From NCBI GenBank assembly GCA_017462965.1, contig JAFTQC010000054.1, positions 1-64,000 on the forward strand: DNA of 64,000 bases. Direction: 5' to 3'. The notes beneath the pieces are model-generated. The model made no database searches, was not told the origin of the DNA, and saw only the letters and a list, made by a program, of their open reading frames with translations. Source of the stretch: Clostridia bacterium (GTDB lineage Bacteria; Bacillota; Clostridia; TANB77; UBA1234). Below, piece after piece: positions 53,318 to 62,700 of this stretch (positions within the stretch are counted from its first letter, which is position 1; every line of letters starts with the position of its first letter). A program made the position numbers and the translations under genes.

Positions 53318-54724
53318 TTATTCCTTTCCTTCTTTATTTTCTTCTAGTCTGGCCGTCACACTTCCTAAGGCTAAAACCATCCAGAAAATTAAGATAACTC
53401 TGTAATTATACCATGTATAATCGAACATGCTTTCTAAGAAAAATCCCGTCATACCTGCTATTATTCCAGCAAGAACAATGTTCTTTTTCTTTAGCATACT
53501 AATTGTTGCCTCTTTATAAAAATTATACACTATTCCTAAAAAGACTATTAGTCCAACTATTCCAAATTGTGAAACTATTTGTAAGTATAAGTTATGTGAA
53601 TGTGGTGCTTCTATGTTGTTATAAGAATATAAAGGATATATTGTGTTAAAACTTGTCTCTCCTAGTCCAACACCGCAGAACCAATAATCTTTTAGCATTG
53701 CTAAAGTTCCCATCCATATATACACTCTATATGATGTTGATGAATCTGACATATCACCGATGCTCATGAATCTATTTATAATTGTTTCTGGTAACACAAA
53801 TGGCATCAGCATCAGTGCTATTATTCCAAGTATTATAAATCTTCTATCTATTATTATTGCTAAAATTGCTAACGCAAATAGTATTCCTAGCCAGCAACCT
53901 CTTGAGAATGTAAGTATCATTGTAAGCATCGTTATTCCTGCGATTGCTAGTAAAAATGTTTTCTTCCAAAAACCTTTTTCTGTCAAAAATAATGCTACCG
54001 CAATTGGTATTGCCAAAATCAAATATTCTCCGTATACATTTGGATTTTCGAATGTAGAATATACTCTCATTTTTATATCTTCAAACATATTTGAATCAAG
54101 CCAAGCTTGTGAATAAACATCCCCAAAAATATATTGATATATTCCATATACCGCTGAAATTGCTGCTGCTATTACAAACAAATACAGTATAAATTTTAAT
54201 TGTTTTTTGTTTTCTATCGTATTTGTTATTACGAAATATGAAAACGCAAACGCTATCATTACTAATGCTATATTTATACTTTCTTCTAGCGAAATGGATG
54301 TAAATGCACTTACACCTATTATTAAAATAAACACTAAAATCCAAGCATTTGTTTTAAAATATTTTAGTTTAAAATCCGGCGTTATTAATATTTTTAGTGC
54401 AAGCGACATACCTGTAAATATAAGCATTCCAAGGCACATCATTGTTGGCAAAAATGGTGTCAAAAATACTGTTAACGAAAGCCAAATAATCGGTTTAGCA
54501 AATATACTGTTATCAAAAGCCTTATCTAGTTTCAATTTCGAAAAAACTTTTCTAAATATCTCTATAATTTTATTTATTAATTTTACAAATAATGTATCTG
54601 TTTCTTTTTTTTCATTATCCACATCTTTTATAAATATATTGACTAGGAAGCTTTCTGAAAAAATTTTATTTAACCAATTCGATAAACAGACAAACATTTT
54701 GTATATATAACTATCTTTCAACAT
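53318..54724 (-). CDS. O-antigen ligase/polymerase-type membrane protein
   Basis: Wzy_C family integral membrane enzyme that polymerises or ligates surface polysaccharide. About 468 aa with around ten to twelve helices. The family segment FENPNVYGEYLILAIP and LTFSRGCWLGI are present, plus a long extracytoplasmic loop with GVGLGETSFNTIYPLYSYNN and HSHNLYLQ. I chose the ATG at 54724, six bases after AAAGGAAAG. The start overlaps the end of the murJ-type gene by 14 bases. Confidence 0.9.
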   Translation of the reverse strand: MLKDSYIYKMFVCLSNWLNKIFSESFLVNIFIKDVDNEKKETDTLFVKLINKIIEIFRKVFSKLKLDKAFDNSIFAKPIIWLSLTVFLTPFLPTMMCLGMLIFTGMSLALKILITPDFKLKYFKTNAWILVFILIIGVSAFTSISLEESINIALVMIAFAFSYFVITNTIENKKQLKFILYLFVIAAAISAVYGIYQYIFGDVYSQAWLDSNMFEDIKMRVYSTFENPNVYGEYLILAIPIAVALFLTEKGFWKKTFLLAIAGITMLTMILTFSRGCWLGILFALAILAIIIDRRFIILGIIALMLMPFVLPETIINRFMSIGDMSDSSTSYRVYIWMGTLAMLKDYWFCGVGLGETSFNTIYPLYSYNNIEAPHSHNLYLQIVSQFGIVGLIVFLGIVYNFYKEATISMLKKKNIVLAGIIAGMTGFFLESMFDYTWYNYRVILIFWMVLALGSVTARLEENKEGKE

Positions 54725-56273
54725 ATACATCTTTCCTTTTGTTTTTTCTAATTATATAAGTTTTCAATCCACTTAACAAGTCGCTTTTAAGCAATATCAT
54801 AGATGAAAAATATAAAATAATTCCTAATATTACACTTGCACAAACTCTTATTATTACTTTTAGAAGTGTTGTTCCTATTATTACCTTTTTTAGAATTATT
54901 ATCAATACCGCCATGATTATGGCTGATACCGCTATTTTTATCAATTCTTTTATCGTATCTTTTGTTACAATTCCATTAATTTTTGTGTTTACTAGAATTA
55001 ACATTATGATTCCTACAACTACTGATGTTATTGAAGCTGCAAGTGGTAATCCTGTATACCCCATCATTTTTACAAAAATAATACTCAATGTTACATTCAA
55101 TATTATTGCAACAATACTTGTTTTCATCGGTGTTTTTGAATCTTGCATCGCATAAAATGCTTTGTTCAAAACTTCCATCAAGCCATATCCTATCATTCCT
55201 ATAGAGTAATATAGTAGCACTTTGCTTGTTAACGCAGTTGATTCTGCAGTAAATTCTCCTCTTTCATATATAATTTTTATAATATCGTCGCTTAGCATTG
55301 CTATTCCTACAGCCATTGGTATTATAAAAAGTAAAGAAACTTTTATTGAATTATTTAATATATTTTTGATTTGTTCTTTATTGTTGTCTGCTGTGAGCTT
55401 TGAAAGTTCTGGGAATATTATATTTGAAAGTGTATAAGAAAATACTCCAACAATTATAAGGTATAAATTGTATGAATATTCTATTGCTGATACTGCCTGT
55501 CCTTCTTCTAGTCCAGAAGCAAGTCTTAAATTTACAAGATTGTTTATTGGCTGCACCCATGTACTTATAAGTATTGGTAACGCAAGTTTTACAATCTTTT
55601 TTATTCCTTCATCTTTAAAATCTATAATAAATTTATATTTAAATCCTTTTTTTATAACAGCTGGCAATTGAACTATTACCTGAGTTCCCCACCCTATAAG
55701 CATTGCTATTGCTGCACCTTCAACGCCATATTTGTCATTAAACAAAATCAAGTATAAAATTAATATTCCGTTCGCTACGACACTTATTATCGCCGGAATC
55801 CTAAATTCGTCCAATGATTGTAGGAATCCAACAAATACAAATGCAACTGCCGTAAATAGCATTATCGGGAATAAAATTTTTATCAACTCTACCGTAATCT
55901 CAAATGTAGTTGGTGGCAATTCAGGTGCAATCACATTCACTATAAATGGTGCAAATACTATCCCTAATATTGTTAATATCAACGAAATGACAATTATTAT
56001 ATTTAAAAAATTATTTGCAAATTGTATCGCTCGTTCTTTTCCCTTCTTTTGGAGATATTCATTAAATATTGGTATGAACGTCGATGAAATAGCTGCTCCC
56101 AAGCTCATATCTAACAATTGAAGTGGAATTCTTGATGCTGTAAAGAAAGCAGTCGCCTCATATCCTGTTCCATAACAATTTGCAAAAATAATATTTCTAA
56201 CTAATCCTAATATTTTAGCAAGAAAAATTGCGCTAAACATGAACGTAAATGTTCTTATTATATTTTTCTTCAT
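54711..56273 (-). CDS. murJ: MurJ/MviN-type lipid-linked precursor flippase
   Basis: MOP-superfamily exporter that flips lipid-linked glycans. 520 aa, about fourteen membrane helices. The N-terminus matches MurJ (TFMFSAIFLAKILGLVRNII with FIPIFNEYLQK). In this position, at the head of a glycosyltransferase/polymerase operon, it may serve a surface polysaccharide rather than lipid II. Family clear, substrate uncertain. Confidence 0.88.
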   Translation of the reverse strand: MKKNIIRTFTFMFSAIFLAKILGLVRNIIFANCYGTGYEATAFFTASRIPLQLLDMSLGAAISSTFIPIFNEYLQKKGKERAIQFANNFLNIIIVISLILTILGIVFAPFIVNVIAPELPPTTFEITVELIKILFPIMLFTAVAFVFVGFLQSLDEFRIPAIISVVANGILILYLILFNDKYGVEGAAIAMLIGWGTQVIVQLPAVIKKGFKYKFIIDFKDEGIKKIVKLALPILISTWVQPINNLVNLRLASGLEEGQAVSAIEYSYNLYLIIVGVFSYTLSNIIFPELSKLTADNNKEQIKNILNNSIKVSLLFIIPMAVGIAMLSDDIIKIIYERGEFTAESTALTSKVLLYYSIGMIGYGLMEVLNKAFYAMQDSKTPMKTSIVAIILNVTLSIIFVKMMGYTGLPLAASITSVVVGIIMLILVNTKINGIVTKDTIKELIKIAVSAIIMAVLIIILKKVIIGTTLLKVIIRVCASVILGIILYFSSMILLKSDLLSGLKTYIIRKNKRKDVYVER

Positions 56274-56338
56274 TATTTCTCCTTTTCTTAAGATTAAAAT
56301 GTGCTTATTTTCGCCTTTTATAATATCATAAAAACAAA

Positions 56339-56364
56339 ATGAGTTCTACAATTATAGAACTCAT
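56339..56364 (-). terminator. terminator of obg
   Basis: ATGAGTTCTA (56339-56348) and TAGAACTCAT (56355-56364) form a perfect 10-bp hairpin with a six-base loop. T residues follow on the minus strand. Located 18 bases after the obg stop. Confidence 0.88.
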
Positions 56365-56381
56365 TTATTTTTTCATATTTG

Positions 56382-57653
56382 TTATTCTTCGTATTCAAAC
56401 TCCCAGTCAAATATCTTTACTATATCGCCTTCTTTAATTCCTTTTTTCCTTAGCGCTGCATCAACACCCATTTTTCTTAGTGTTTTATGGAAATATGCAA
56501 GTGATTCATAATCAGAAAAGTTAACTCTTCTCATTATTGTTTCTATTTCTTTACCTTCTACAATGAAATAGTTTCCTTCTTTTCTAACTTGCCATGTTGG
56601 TATATCTTCCATTGTATACTTAACAATTTTTTCAATTGGTTCTAACTCTTCTTTTGGTATATCTTTTAGTAATTCACCAATTCTCGTGAATAGCTCTTCT
56701 AATCCTTCTCCCGTTACCGCTGATATTTTATAAATCTCACAATTATTTTTCTTTGCAACTTCTTCTAATCTTTTATAATTTTCCTTATCTTGAAGGACAT
56801 CAACTTTATTTGCAGCAATGATTTGTAATTTCTTTGGTAACTTTTCACTATAATTTTTTAATTCGACATTTATTTTCTTAAAATCTTCTACAGGATCTCT
56901 TCCTTCTGTTCCCGCAACATCAATAACATGTAATAAAACCCTTGTTCTTTCTACATGTCTTAGGAATTTAAGACCTAGTCCAACACCTTCACTTGCGCCT
57001 TCTATCAAGCCTGGAATATCAGCCATTACAAAACTTGAACCATTTTTCAATTTTACAACACCTAAACTTGGCTCTAATGTTGTAAAGTGATAATTCGCAA
57101 CTTTTGGTCTAGCAAGTGTCATTCTTGATAGAAGTGTTGATTTACCAACATTTGGATATCCAACCAATCCTACATCAGCAATCATTTTAAGCTCTAATAT
57201 AACTGTTTTTTCTTTACCAGGCTCACCCGTTTCCGCAAAATTAGGAATTTGTCTTGTCGCTGTGGCAAAATGCATATTACCTTTTCCACCTTTTCCACCT
57301 TCAAGAATACATTCAACTTGCCCTTCTTCAGACAAATCTGCTATAACCTTGCCTGTTTCTTCATCTCTAATAACTGTACCTTGAGGAACATCTATATATA
57401 GGTCTTCACCTTTTTTACCAGCACAACGACTTCCCCCACCAGGCATTCCATTCTTCGCAGCATATTTTTTGTTATATCTAAAATCAATTAAAGTGTTTAA
57501 ACCCAAATCTACTCTAAAATACACACTTCCGCCTTTGCCGCCATCTCCGCCATCAGGACCGCCATTTGCAACATATTTTTCTCTTCTAAATGAAATTGCC
57601 CCATTACCTCCGTTACCAGAAGCAATCACAATTTTAGTATAATCTATAAACAT
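56382..57653 (-). CDS. obg: GTPase Obg (CgtA)
   Basis: Ribosome-assembly and stress GTPase. 423 aa. The N-terminal Gly-rich Obg domain includes GNGGNGAISFRREKYVANGG. The G domain has GYPNVGKSTLLSRM (G1), DIPGLIEGASEG (G3) and NKVD (G4). The C-terminal OCT domain (about 345-420) is present, typical of Gram-positive forms. In the conserved rplU-rpmA-obg order. Confidence 0.97.
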   Translation of the reverse strand: MFIDYTKIVIASGNGGNGAISFRREKYVANGGPDGGDGGKGGSVYFRVDLGLNTLIDFRYNKKYAAKNGMPGGGSRCAGKKGEDLYIDVPQGTVIRDEETGKVIADLSEEGQVECILEGGKGGKGNMHFATATRQIPNFAETGEPGKEKTVILELKMIADVGLVGYPNVGKSTLLSRMTLARPKVANYHFTTLEPSLGVVKLKNGSSFVMADIPGLIEGASEGVGLGLKFLRHVERTRVLLHVIDVAGTEGRDPVEDFKKINVELKNYSEKLPKKLQIIAANKVDVLQDKENYKRLEEVAKKNNCEIYKISAVTGEGLEELFTRIGELLKDIPKEELEPIEKIVKYTMEDIPTWQVRKEGNYFIVEGKEIETIMRRVNFSDYESLAYFHKTLRKMGVDAALRKKGIKEGDIVKIFDWEFEYEE

Positions 57654-57732
57654 TTTCGTATTCCTCCCATTACCGTGTATATTTTACCATAATTTAGGTA
57701 TTTATTCAACACATTTTTTATTTTATGTAACC

Positions 57733-57796
57733 TTAACAAGAGGGACGCCCCTTTTTGATAAAAAGTCTTATCAAAAAGGGGCGTCCCTCTTGCTAA
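57733..57796. repeat. GGGAC-family palindrome (copy 12)
   Basis: Arms 57733-57760 and 57769-57796 pair over 28 bases with one mismatch: TTAACAAGAGGGACGCCCC then TTTTTGATA. This is the same module as in copies 3, 5 and 10, with GATAAAAAGTCTTATC at the centre instead of GTGAAAA. It lies between obg and the rpmA terminator, the interval in which Bacillus carries spo0B. Confidence 0.92.
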
Positions 57797-57809
57797 TTTT
57801 TTCAGCAAG

Positions 57810-57840
57810 AAAAAAGCACCTACTTTTTTAGTAGATGCTT
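57810..57840 (-). terminator. terminator of rpmA
   Basis: AAGCACCTACT (57814-57824) and AGTAGATGCTT (57830-57840) pair with one mismatch, followed by T on the minus strand, 12 bases after the rpmA stop. Confidence 0.88.
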
Positions 57841-57852
57841 CAAAATAGCCAT

Positions 57853-58110
57853 TTATTTTTCTGTAACGATACTTACTTGCTTTTTATCTTTACCTTTTCT
57901 CTCGAATTTTACTATACCGTCTGCTTTTGCGTATAGAGTATCATCACTGCCAATTCCTACGTTTGTACCTGGATGTATTTTAGTTCCTCTTTGTCTTACT
58001 AGGATGTTTCCAGCTAAAACAAATTGTCCATCGGCTCTTTTGGCACCAAGTCTTTTCGACTCACTATCACGTCCGTTTTTGGTACTACCCATACCTTTCT
58101 TATGTGCCAT
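57853..58110 (-). CDS. rpmA: ribosomal protein L27 (no N-terminal extension)
   Basis: 85 aa from the ATG at 58110, which has AAAGGAG eight bases upstream. Reads [20 protein letters not shown], with the N-terminal AHKKG that reaches the peptidyl-transferase centre. Many Bacillota have a cleavable extension ahead of this sequence and the protease gene prp between rplU and rpmA. Neither is present here. Directly behind rplU. Confidence 0.96.
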   Translation of the reverse strand: MAHKKGMGSTKNGRDSESKRLGAKRADGQFVLAGNILVRQRGTKIHPGTNVGIGSDDTLYAKADGIVKFERKGKDKKQVSIVTEK

Positions 58111-58196
58111 GTTTTTCACTCCTTTCGAAATCTTTTTCTATTAGCATTTTCATTAAATCCTAATTAATTTTTATTAGTATCTCTATCAAATCCTAA

Positions 58197-58553
58197 TTAT
58201 TCAGCAACTTCTTCTGCAGCAGCAGCCTTCTTAGTACTTGCTCTTTGACTAATTTTTTCAATCTTAACTTTTGTGTATGGTTGTCTGTGTCCTTGTTTCT
58301 TTCTTTCATTCTTTTTAGCTTTGTATTTGAATACAACAACCTTTTTGTCTTTACCGTGTGCAACTACAGTAGCTTCTACTTTAGCGCTTTTAACAGTTGG
58401 TGTTCCAACTTTGATTTTTTCACCATCAGAAATTAATAAAACTTGGTCAAATGTAACTTTTTCTCCCTCGTTTGCTGTTAATTTTTCCATGAAAATTTCT
58501 TCGCCTTCTGCTACTTTGTATTGTTTTCCACATGCTTCGATTATAGCGTACAT
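58197..58553 (-). CDS. rplU: ribosomal protein L21
   Basis: 118 aa. Begins [20 protein letters not shown] and contains [19 protein letters not shown], the family's rRNA-binding end. A short Ala/Glu-rich tail follows. First gene of the L21-L27-Obg run. Confidence 0.97.
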   Translation of the reverse strand: MYAIIEACGKQYKVAEGEEIFMEKLTANEGEKVTFDQVLLISDGEKIKVGTPTVKSAKVEATVVAHGKDKKVVVFKYKAKKNERKKQGHRQPYTKVKIEKISQRASTKKAAAAEEVAE

Positions 58554-58557
58554 CTAA

Positions 58558-58649
58558 AGCACCTCCTTCATATAAAACTCGCTAATCTCTTATTTAGGTA
58601 GCCTTCTTCAGGCCTTTATAACCATAATTAGGCGGATTACACGACTGAT
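58558..58649 (-). promoter_or_regulatory. probable L21 leader
   Basis: About 90 bases of leader with ATAAAGGCCTGAAGAAGG and CTACCTAAATAA on the minus strand. The AAAGGCCTGAAG-GGCTACC arrangement recalls the L21 leader motif of Bacillota, but I could not compare it with a covariance model. Confidence 0.5.
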
Positions 58650-58678
58650 ATTATACTATCTGTACCAGTTATTGTCAA
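58650..58678 (-). promoter_or_regulatory. promoter of rplU-rpmA
   Basis: On the minus strand TTGACA (58673-58678), 17 bases, then TATAAT (58650-58655): both hexamers perfect. Confidence 0.92.
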
Positions 58679-58708
58679 CAATTATTTTCGTTATTTTTAA
58701 TAGTATTT

Positions 58709-59671
58709 TTAATGCCCTATTTCATCGTCTTTTCTGTCTCTCTTAGCCATTTTGCGCTTATGTCTTGCTATTGATTTATCCACCTGTCTTTGTTTTAATT
58801 CGTCTCTATATTCATACATGTTATTTGTTAATTTTTGTATATGAACAGATACTTCGTCTGGTCTTGCTGGTATTTCTCCATAATCATCTTCCATTATTTC
58901 ATCTCTCGATGGTTTTTCAGGCAAAAGCTCATATGCGTCAATTAATCCTGCCGCAACCTGTACGCTTTTACTAAAATCTCCTGTTCTATAATAAAACCCG
59001 TTTTCGCCTATTTCAAGGCTTTGATCTTCATCATTAATTTCTCTAAGAGCTAATCTACTCAAATCCTTTTGTGGCTCAATTTCAAAAAGTCTTACTGAAA
59101 AGTTATTAGTTGGAGATTCTTCATTTTCCAATCTAAATATCTCATGAATAGAAAAATCAAGCATTAAATTCTTCTCTTGGGCTCTTTGGACCGTATCTGC
59201 AATTTGATCCATCCTTTTCCTTTGTTCTTTACTTGGAGTAATGTCACCTAATAAATAATCTTTTACGATTTCAGTCAATTCTTGTGCTTTTTTGCCTCTG
59301 TGATTATCAAAATATATACCATATCTCAATCCTTTTAATTGATTTCCATATAATTCCATATCTTTGTTTGACGTTATCGTTAACTCATATGAATCATCAT
59401 CTTGTAGCAAAGCAAATAAATCACGTGCTTTATCACTTTCAAGCATCGCAACATATGCATATGTTGTATCCATATCGTAGTTTCCCCACTTATCAAAATG
59501 ATGTTTTAGGTTTCCATCACACGAGGCAAAAGGCATCATATAATTATCATTTAGCATCATCACTAATTCTTCTATATCAGTATCGATATCAGAAGTAAGC
59601 ATCTTAACTTTACTATCTCTACCTAATATTTTATCTACTAGTTTCTTTATCCACGATTTCCTTTTACCCAT
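58709..59671 (-). CDS. uncharacterised 320-aa cytosolic protein
   Basis: I do not recognise a family. Basic N-terminus (MGKRKSWIKKLVDKILGR) and basic C-terminus (HKRKMAKRDRKDD) flank an acidic globular middle. A conserved-looking block at about 40-95 reads MPFASCDGNL, YVAMLESDKARDLFALLQDD and ELTITSNKDME; a helical region follows at about 150-200. No membrane segment. It lies between rplU and the giant surface protein, in the interval that is empty in Bacillus. Confidence 0.75.
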   Translation of the reverse strand: MGKRKSWIKKLVDKILGRDSKVKMLTSDIDTDIEELVMMLNDNYMMPFASCDGNLKHHFDKWGNYDMDTTYAYVAMLESDKARDLFALLQDDDSYELTITSNKDMELYGNQLKGLRYGIYFDNHRGKKAQELTEIVKDYLLGDITPSKEQRKRMDQIADTVQRAQEKNLMLDFSIHEIFRLENEESPTNNFSVRLFEIEPQKDLSRLALREINDEDQSLEIGENGFYYRTGDFSKSVQVAAGLIDAYELLPEKPSRDEIMEDDYGEIPARPDEVSVHIQKLTNNMYEYRDELKQRQVDKSIARHKRKMAKRDRKDDEIGH

Positions 59672-59698
59672 ATTCTCTCCTCAAACACTTTTCTAAAC

Positions 59699-59785
59699 AA
59701 TAAGACGAGAATTTTCAAGCCGATTTCGTCCATTTGATGGACGTCCCCAATGGACGAATCGGTTTTGAATTTCCCGTCCTTATTA
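59699..59785. repeat. GGGAC-family palindrome (copy 13)
   Basis: Outer arms AATAAGACGAGAA ... CCGATT and AATCGG ... TTTCCCGTCCTTATT pair with a few mismatches. The inner stem TCGTCCATT/AATGGACGA encloses TGATGGACGTCCCC. It shares the GTCCATTTGATGGACGTCCC module with copies 6 and 9. It lies eight bases from the stop of the giant surface protein gene. Confidence 0.85.
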
Positions 59786-59792
59786 CTATGTT

Positions 59793-62700
59793 TTATCTGA
59801 ATGTAAGTACTGGTCTAAAGCCTGTTTCCTCATTTGCAGCACCGTCAGATTGATCAAAATTAAATAAGCCCGCTCCACTTCCGTCTTTAGCGCTACCACC
59901 TCTTGTAAAGAATGGTTTTGTTGTTGCTGGGAAGTTTGTTGTGTCTGATTCTACTCCATAATTTCCAAGATATCCTGTTGATGTTTCGTATATAGCATTT
60001 CCATATATAGCATCTTGTAACCCATTTCTGTTGTAATTGTTTATTGCAGCATCTGTATCTGCAACTGAATATACTTCTCTTAGCGATGGCGTCGTCGTTT
60101 GAGTCATTTTTTCCGCATTTGTTTGAATGCATTCATCACTGTTTGCAACATATGTCGCAACAAATTCTGACGCACCACCTACTAAATCATATATTCCATA
60201 TATATTTCCTGTTGTACTTGCATACATACCTGATGTCGAAATTGATGCTCTAACATCATATGCATACGAACCTTCAAATTTTGATGCAGTAGCAGTATAT
60301 GCACTTGTTCCAGCACCACCACCACCTGTTACAAAACCAGAATTTCTGTTTCCAGCTGGCTCATGCCCATTTCTACCATACGCACTGTATGTTAAATATG
60401 CAACTGCTCCCCACTCACTATTTTTCATTAAGTGTGAATATAAGCCTGGGAACATTAATTCAGAGTATTTATACGCGTCACCAACTTTTACATTTGTAAA
60501 GCTTTTTACTGATGGAACTGATTTTATTGTTGTTGACACACCTTGTTCATCTATTTTAGAATCTGCTCTACTTGCTTCAAATTTTGCAACCCAAATTCCT
60601 GTAACGTCTGTGCTCCATTTTCCTAATGAATTACTTATTGTTGACGTATTCGCACCAGTAAACGCAGGGTGAACTATATACTCCTCAGGTAATTGTTTTA
60701 TTGTTATAGCATTTGTTTCAATATTTTCTTCTTTATATTGCGTACTTGATACTCCATCTAGGAAAATTATATCTATCATTACATTTGTCGTTTTTACATC
60801 GTCTGGATTTGAAGCAACTGTTATTCCGTCACTTTGATAATAATGCATTCCCTTTGCTGTAGAATTTTGATAATAACCTTTTACTATTGTTTTAGCTGTA
60901 TCTTCATAATATGTTATTTTGTAAGCGTATCTTGGTATCCACACCCAATAGCTTCCATCTGCAGTTTTTGCATTTGCCCATATATTTTCTCTTTTGTCAT
61001 TAACGTTATCTCCAATTTCGTAATTGTACCACGTTACCTCTTCGCCGTCTTTTGTTTTCCATGTGTTATGATTTATTTCAATCTCTTCTGTAGGAATATC
61101 TAATGTTCCATCCCATACTATCGCCGTCATTCCCGTAGCCATTGCTGGAACATTTGGTAATGTTCTTGCCCTATGTAATGGACTCTTAATTTCTGTAACT
61201 TTTGATTCTGTCACATTTCCTGCATTATCTGTTGCCCTCGTTTTTATTTGATATTCTTTATTTTCTTCAACAACTACACCATTTAAAGATGAGCGCCACG
61301 TATAATTAGCATCATCTTTTAATTTATATCCATATTCAACAAAAGCAATACCACTTTCTTTATCTTCTTGCATACTTTCCACATATAGTGTTAAGTCATT
61401 GCCTATTTCATCAACTTCTGGGCTTGTATCTGTTGGAGGAATTGTATCTAAAAAGATTTTAGATGAAACTCTTTCATATTTTAAAACTCCATTTTCCATT
61501 TGGTTTGCAGTTACAAAAACGAAAACTTCAATTTCTCCATCTGGACCTTCTAGTTCAAAATCTGTTATTTCTTTTTCTAAATCTACCCAATCCGTCACTT
61601 CAGGAACATAGTCTGGATCACATGTAATATACATTGCCATATCACTTGCACCTTGTGCTTTTATATCTAAATCTACTTTTCTGTCTGAAGTATATTTATC
61701 TCCTTTGTTTATTGTAACTTGTACTCCTGCCAAAGGTTGTATAACCGTTTCTATAAAATGACTATCCATAAGCATTTTTCTTGAAACAACACATAACTCA
61801 TTATCCTTGTTTGTAACGCTATAATTTCCTGCATAGTCTTCTACATATAAAACTATATTTACTTCGTCATCGCTGTATCTCATTCCATTAAATTGAAATT
61901 GAGGAAATTCATCATCTAAATTTTTTAAATCTCCTGAAGGATTTAAAAGTTCCGCTTCATATCTAGCTAAATATTCTTCATATTCAGATTTATATGTATT
62001 GATACTTCTACCAATATGAGGTTCATCAACGCCATTTACTCTTTCACCAGTATATGCCTCTTCATATGTTAAAATTCCGCCTCCTGTTGCGTTTGGCAAT
62101 GCACCTTTTGGTCCTTGCATATATGTTTCAATATTTGTCGCTCTTTCTGTATCTGAAATTGAATCATATGCCATTATCTTATAATGTATTTTTGCTATTC
62201 CTGTTTCGTTATCTATTACAACAATTTCATTTGTATCTGAACGATATACTGACGGATTAATTTCGTCTATTTTATTTACTACAACATTTACTACTTTTGC
62301 TTGTCCTTCTTCATTTTCAACATATATACTATGAATACCATTTTCTGATATTTCAATAGGATTGCCATATTCAAAAAATGTACCCATGTTAGTAAATTGC
62401 TTTGCTGAAATTGGACCATCTTTATAATATTTAAATGTCCACTTACCATTTACATTAGCCTCTTCCGGAATCGAAACTAACATATTAAATTTCTTCGTCC
62501 ATACAATTGGATTTCCTATAATATCTACTTCAAAATCTTGTACTGCTCCATAAACTTTTTCAATTCCCAAGATTTCATCCGTTAATGTATAATACTTAAC
62601 ACCTTCATACTCAACTGGTTTTAAGACATATATATTAAGCGTATTTTCATTTAATACATATCCACCTCTGTCATCATCAAAAAGTTTTATTGCTCCAAGT

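Noticed and set aside
60127-60672. 181-codon plus-strand frame inside the giant surface protein gene
   Set aside because: It is antisense to a clear protein domain and has no start signals.
59793-60700. Diversity-generating retroelement target at the C-terminus of the giant surface protein
   Set aside because: No reverse transcriptase or template repeat is in the window, so only the fold similarity can be claimed.
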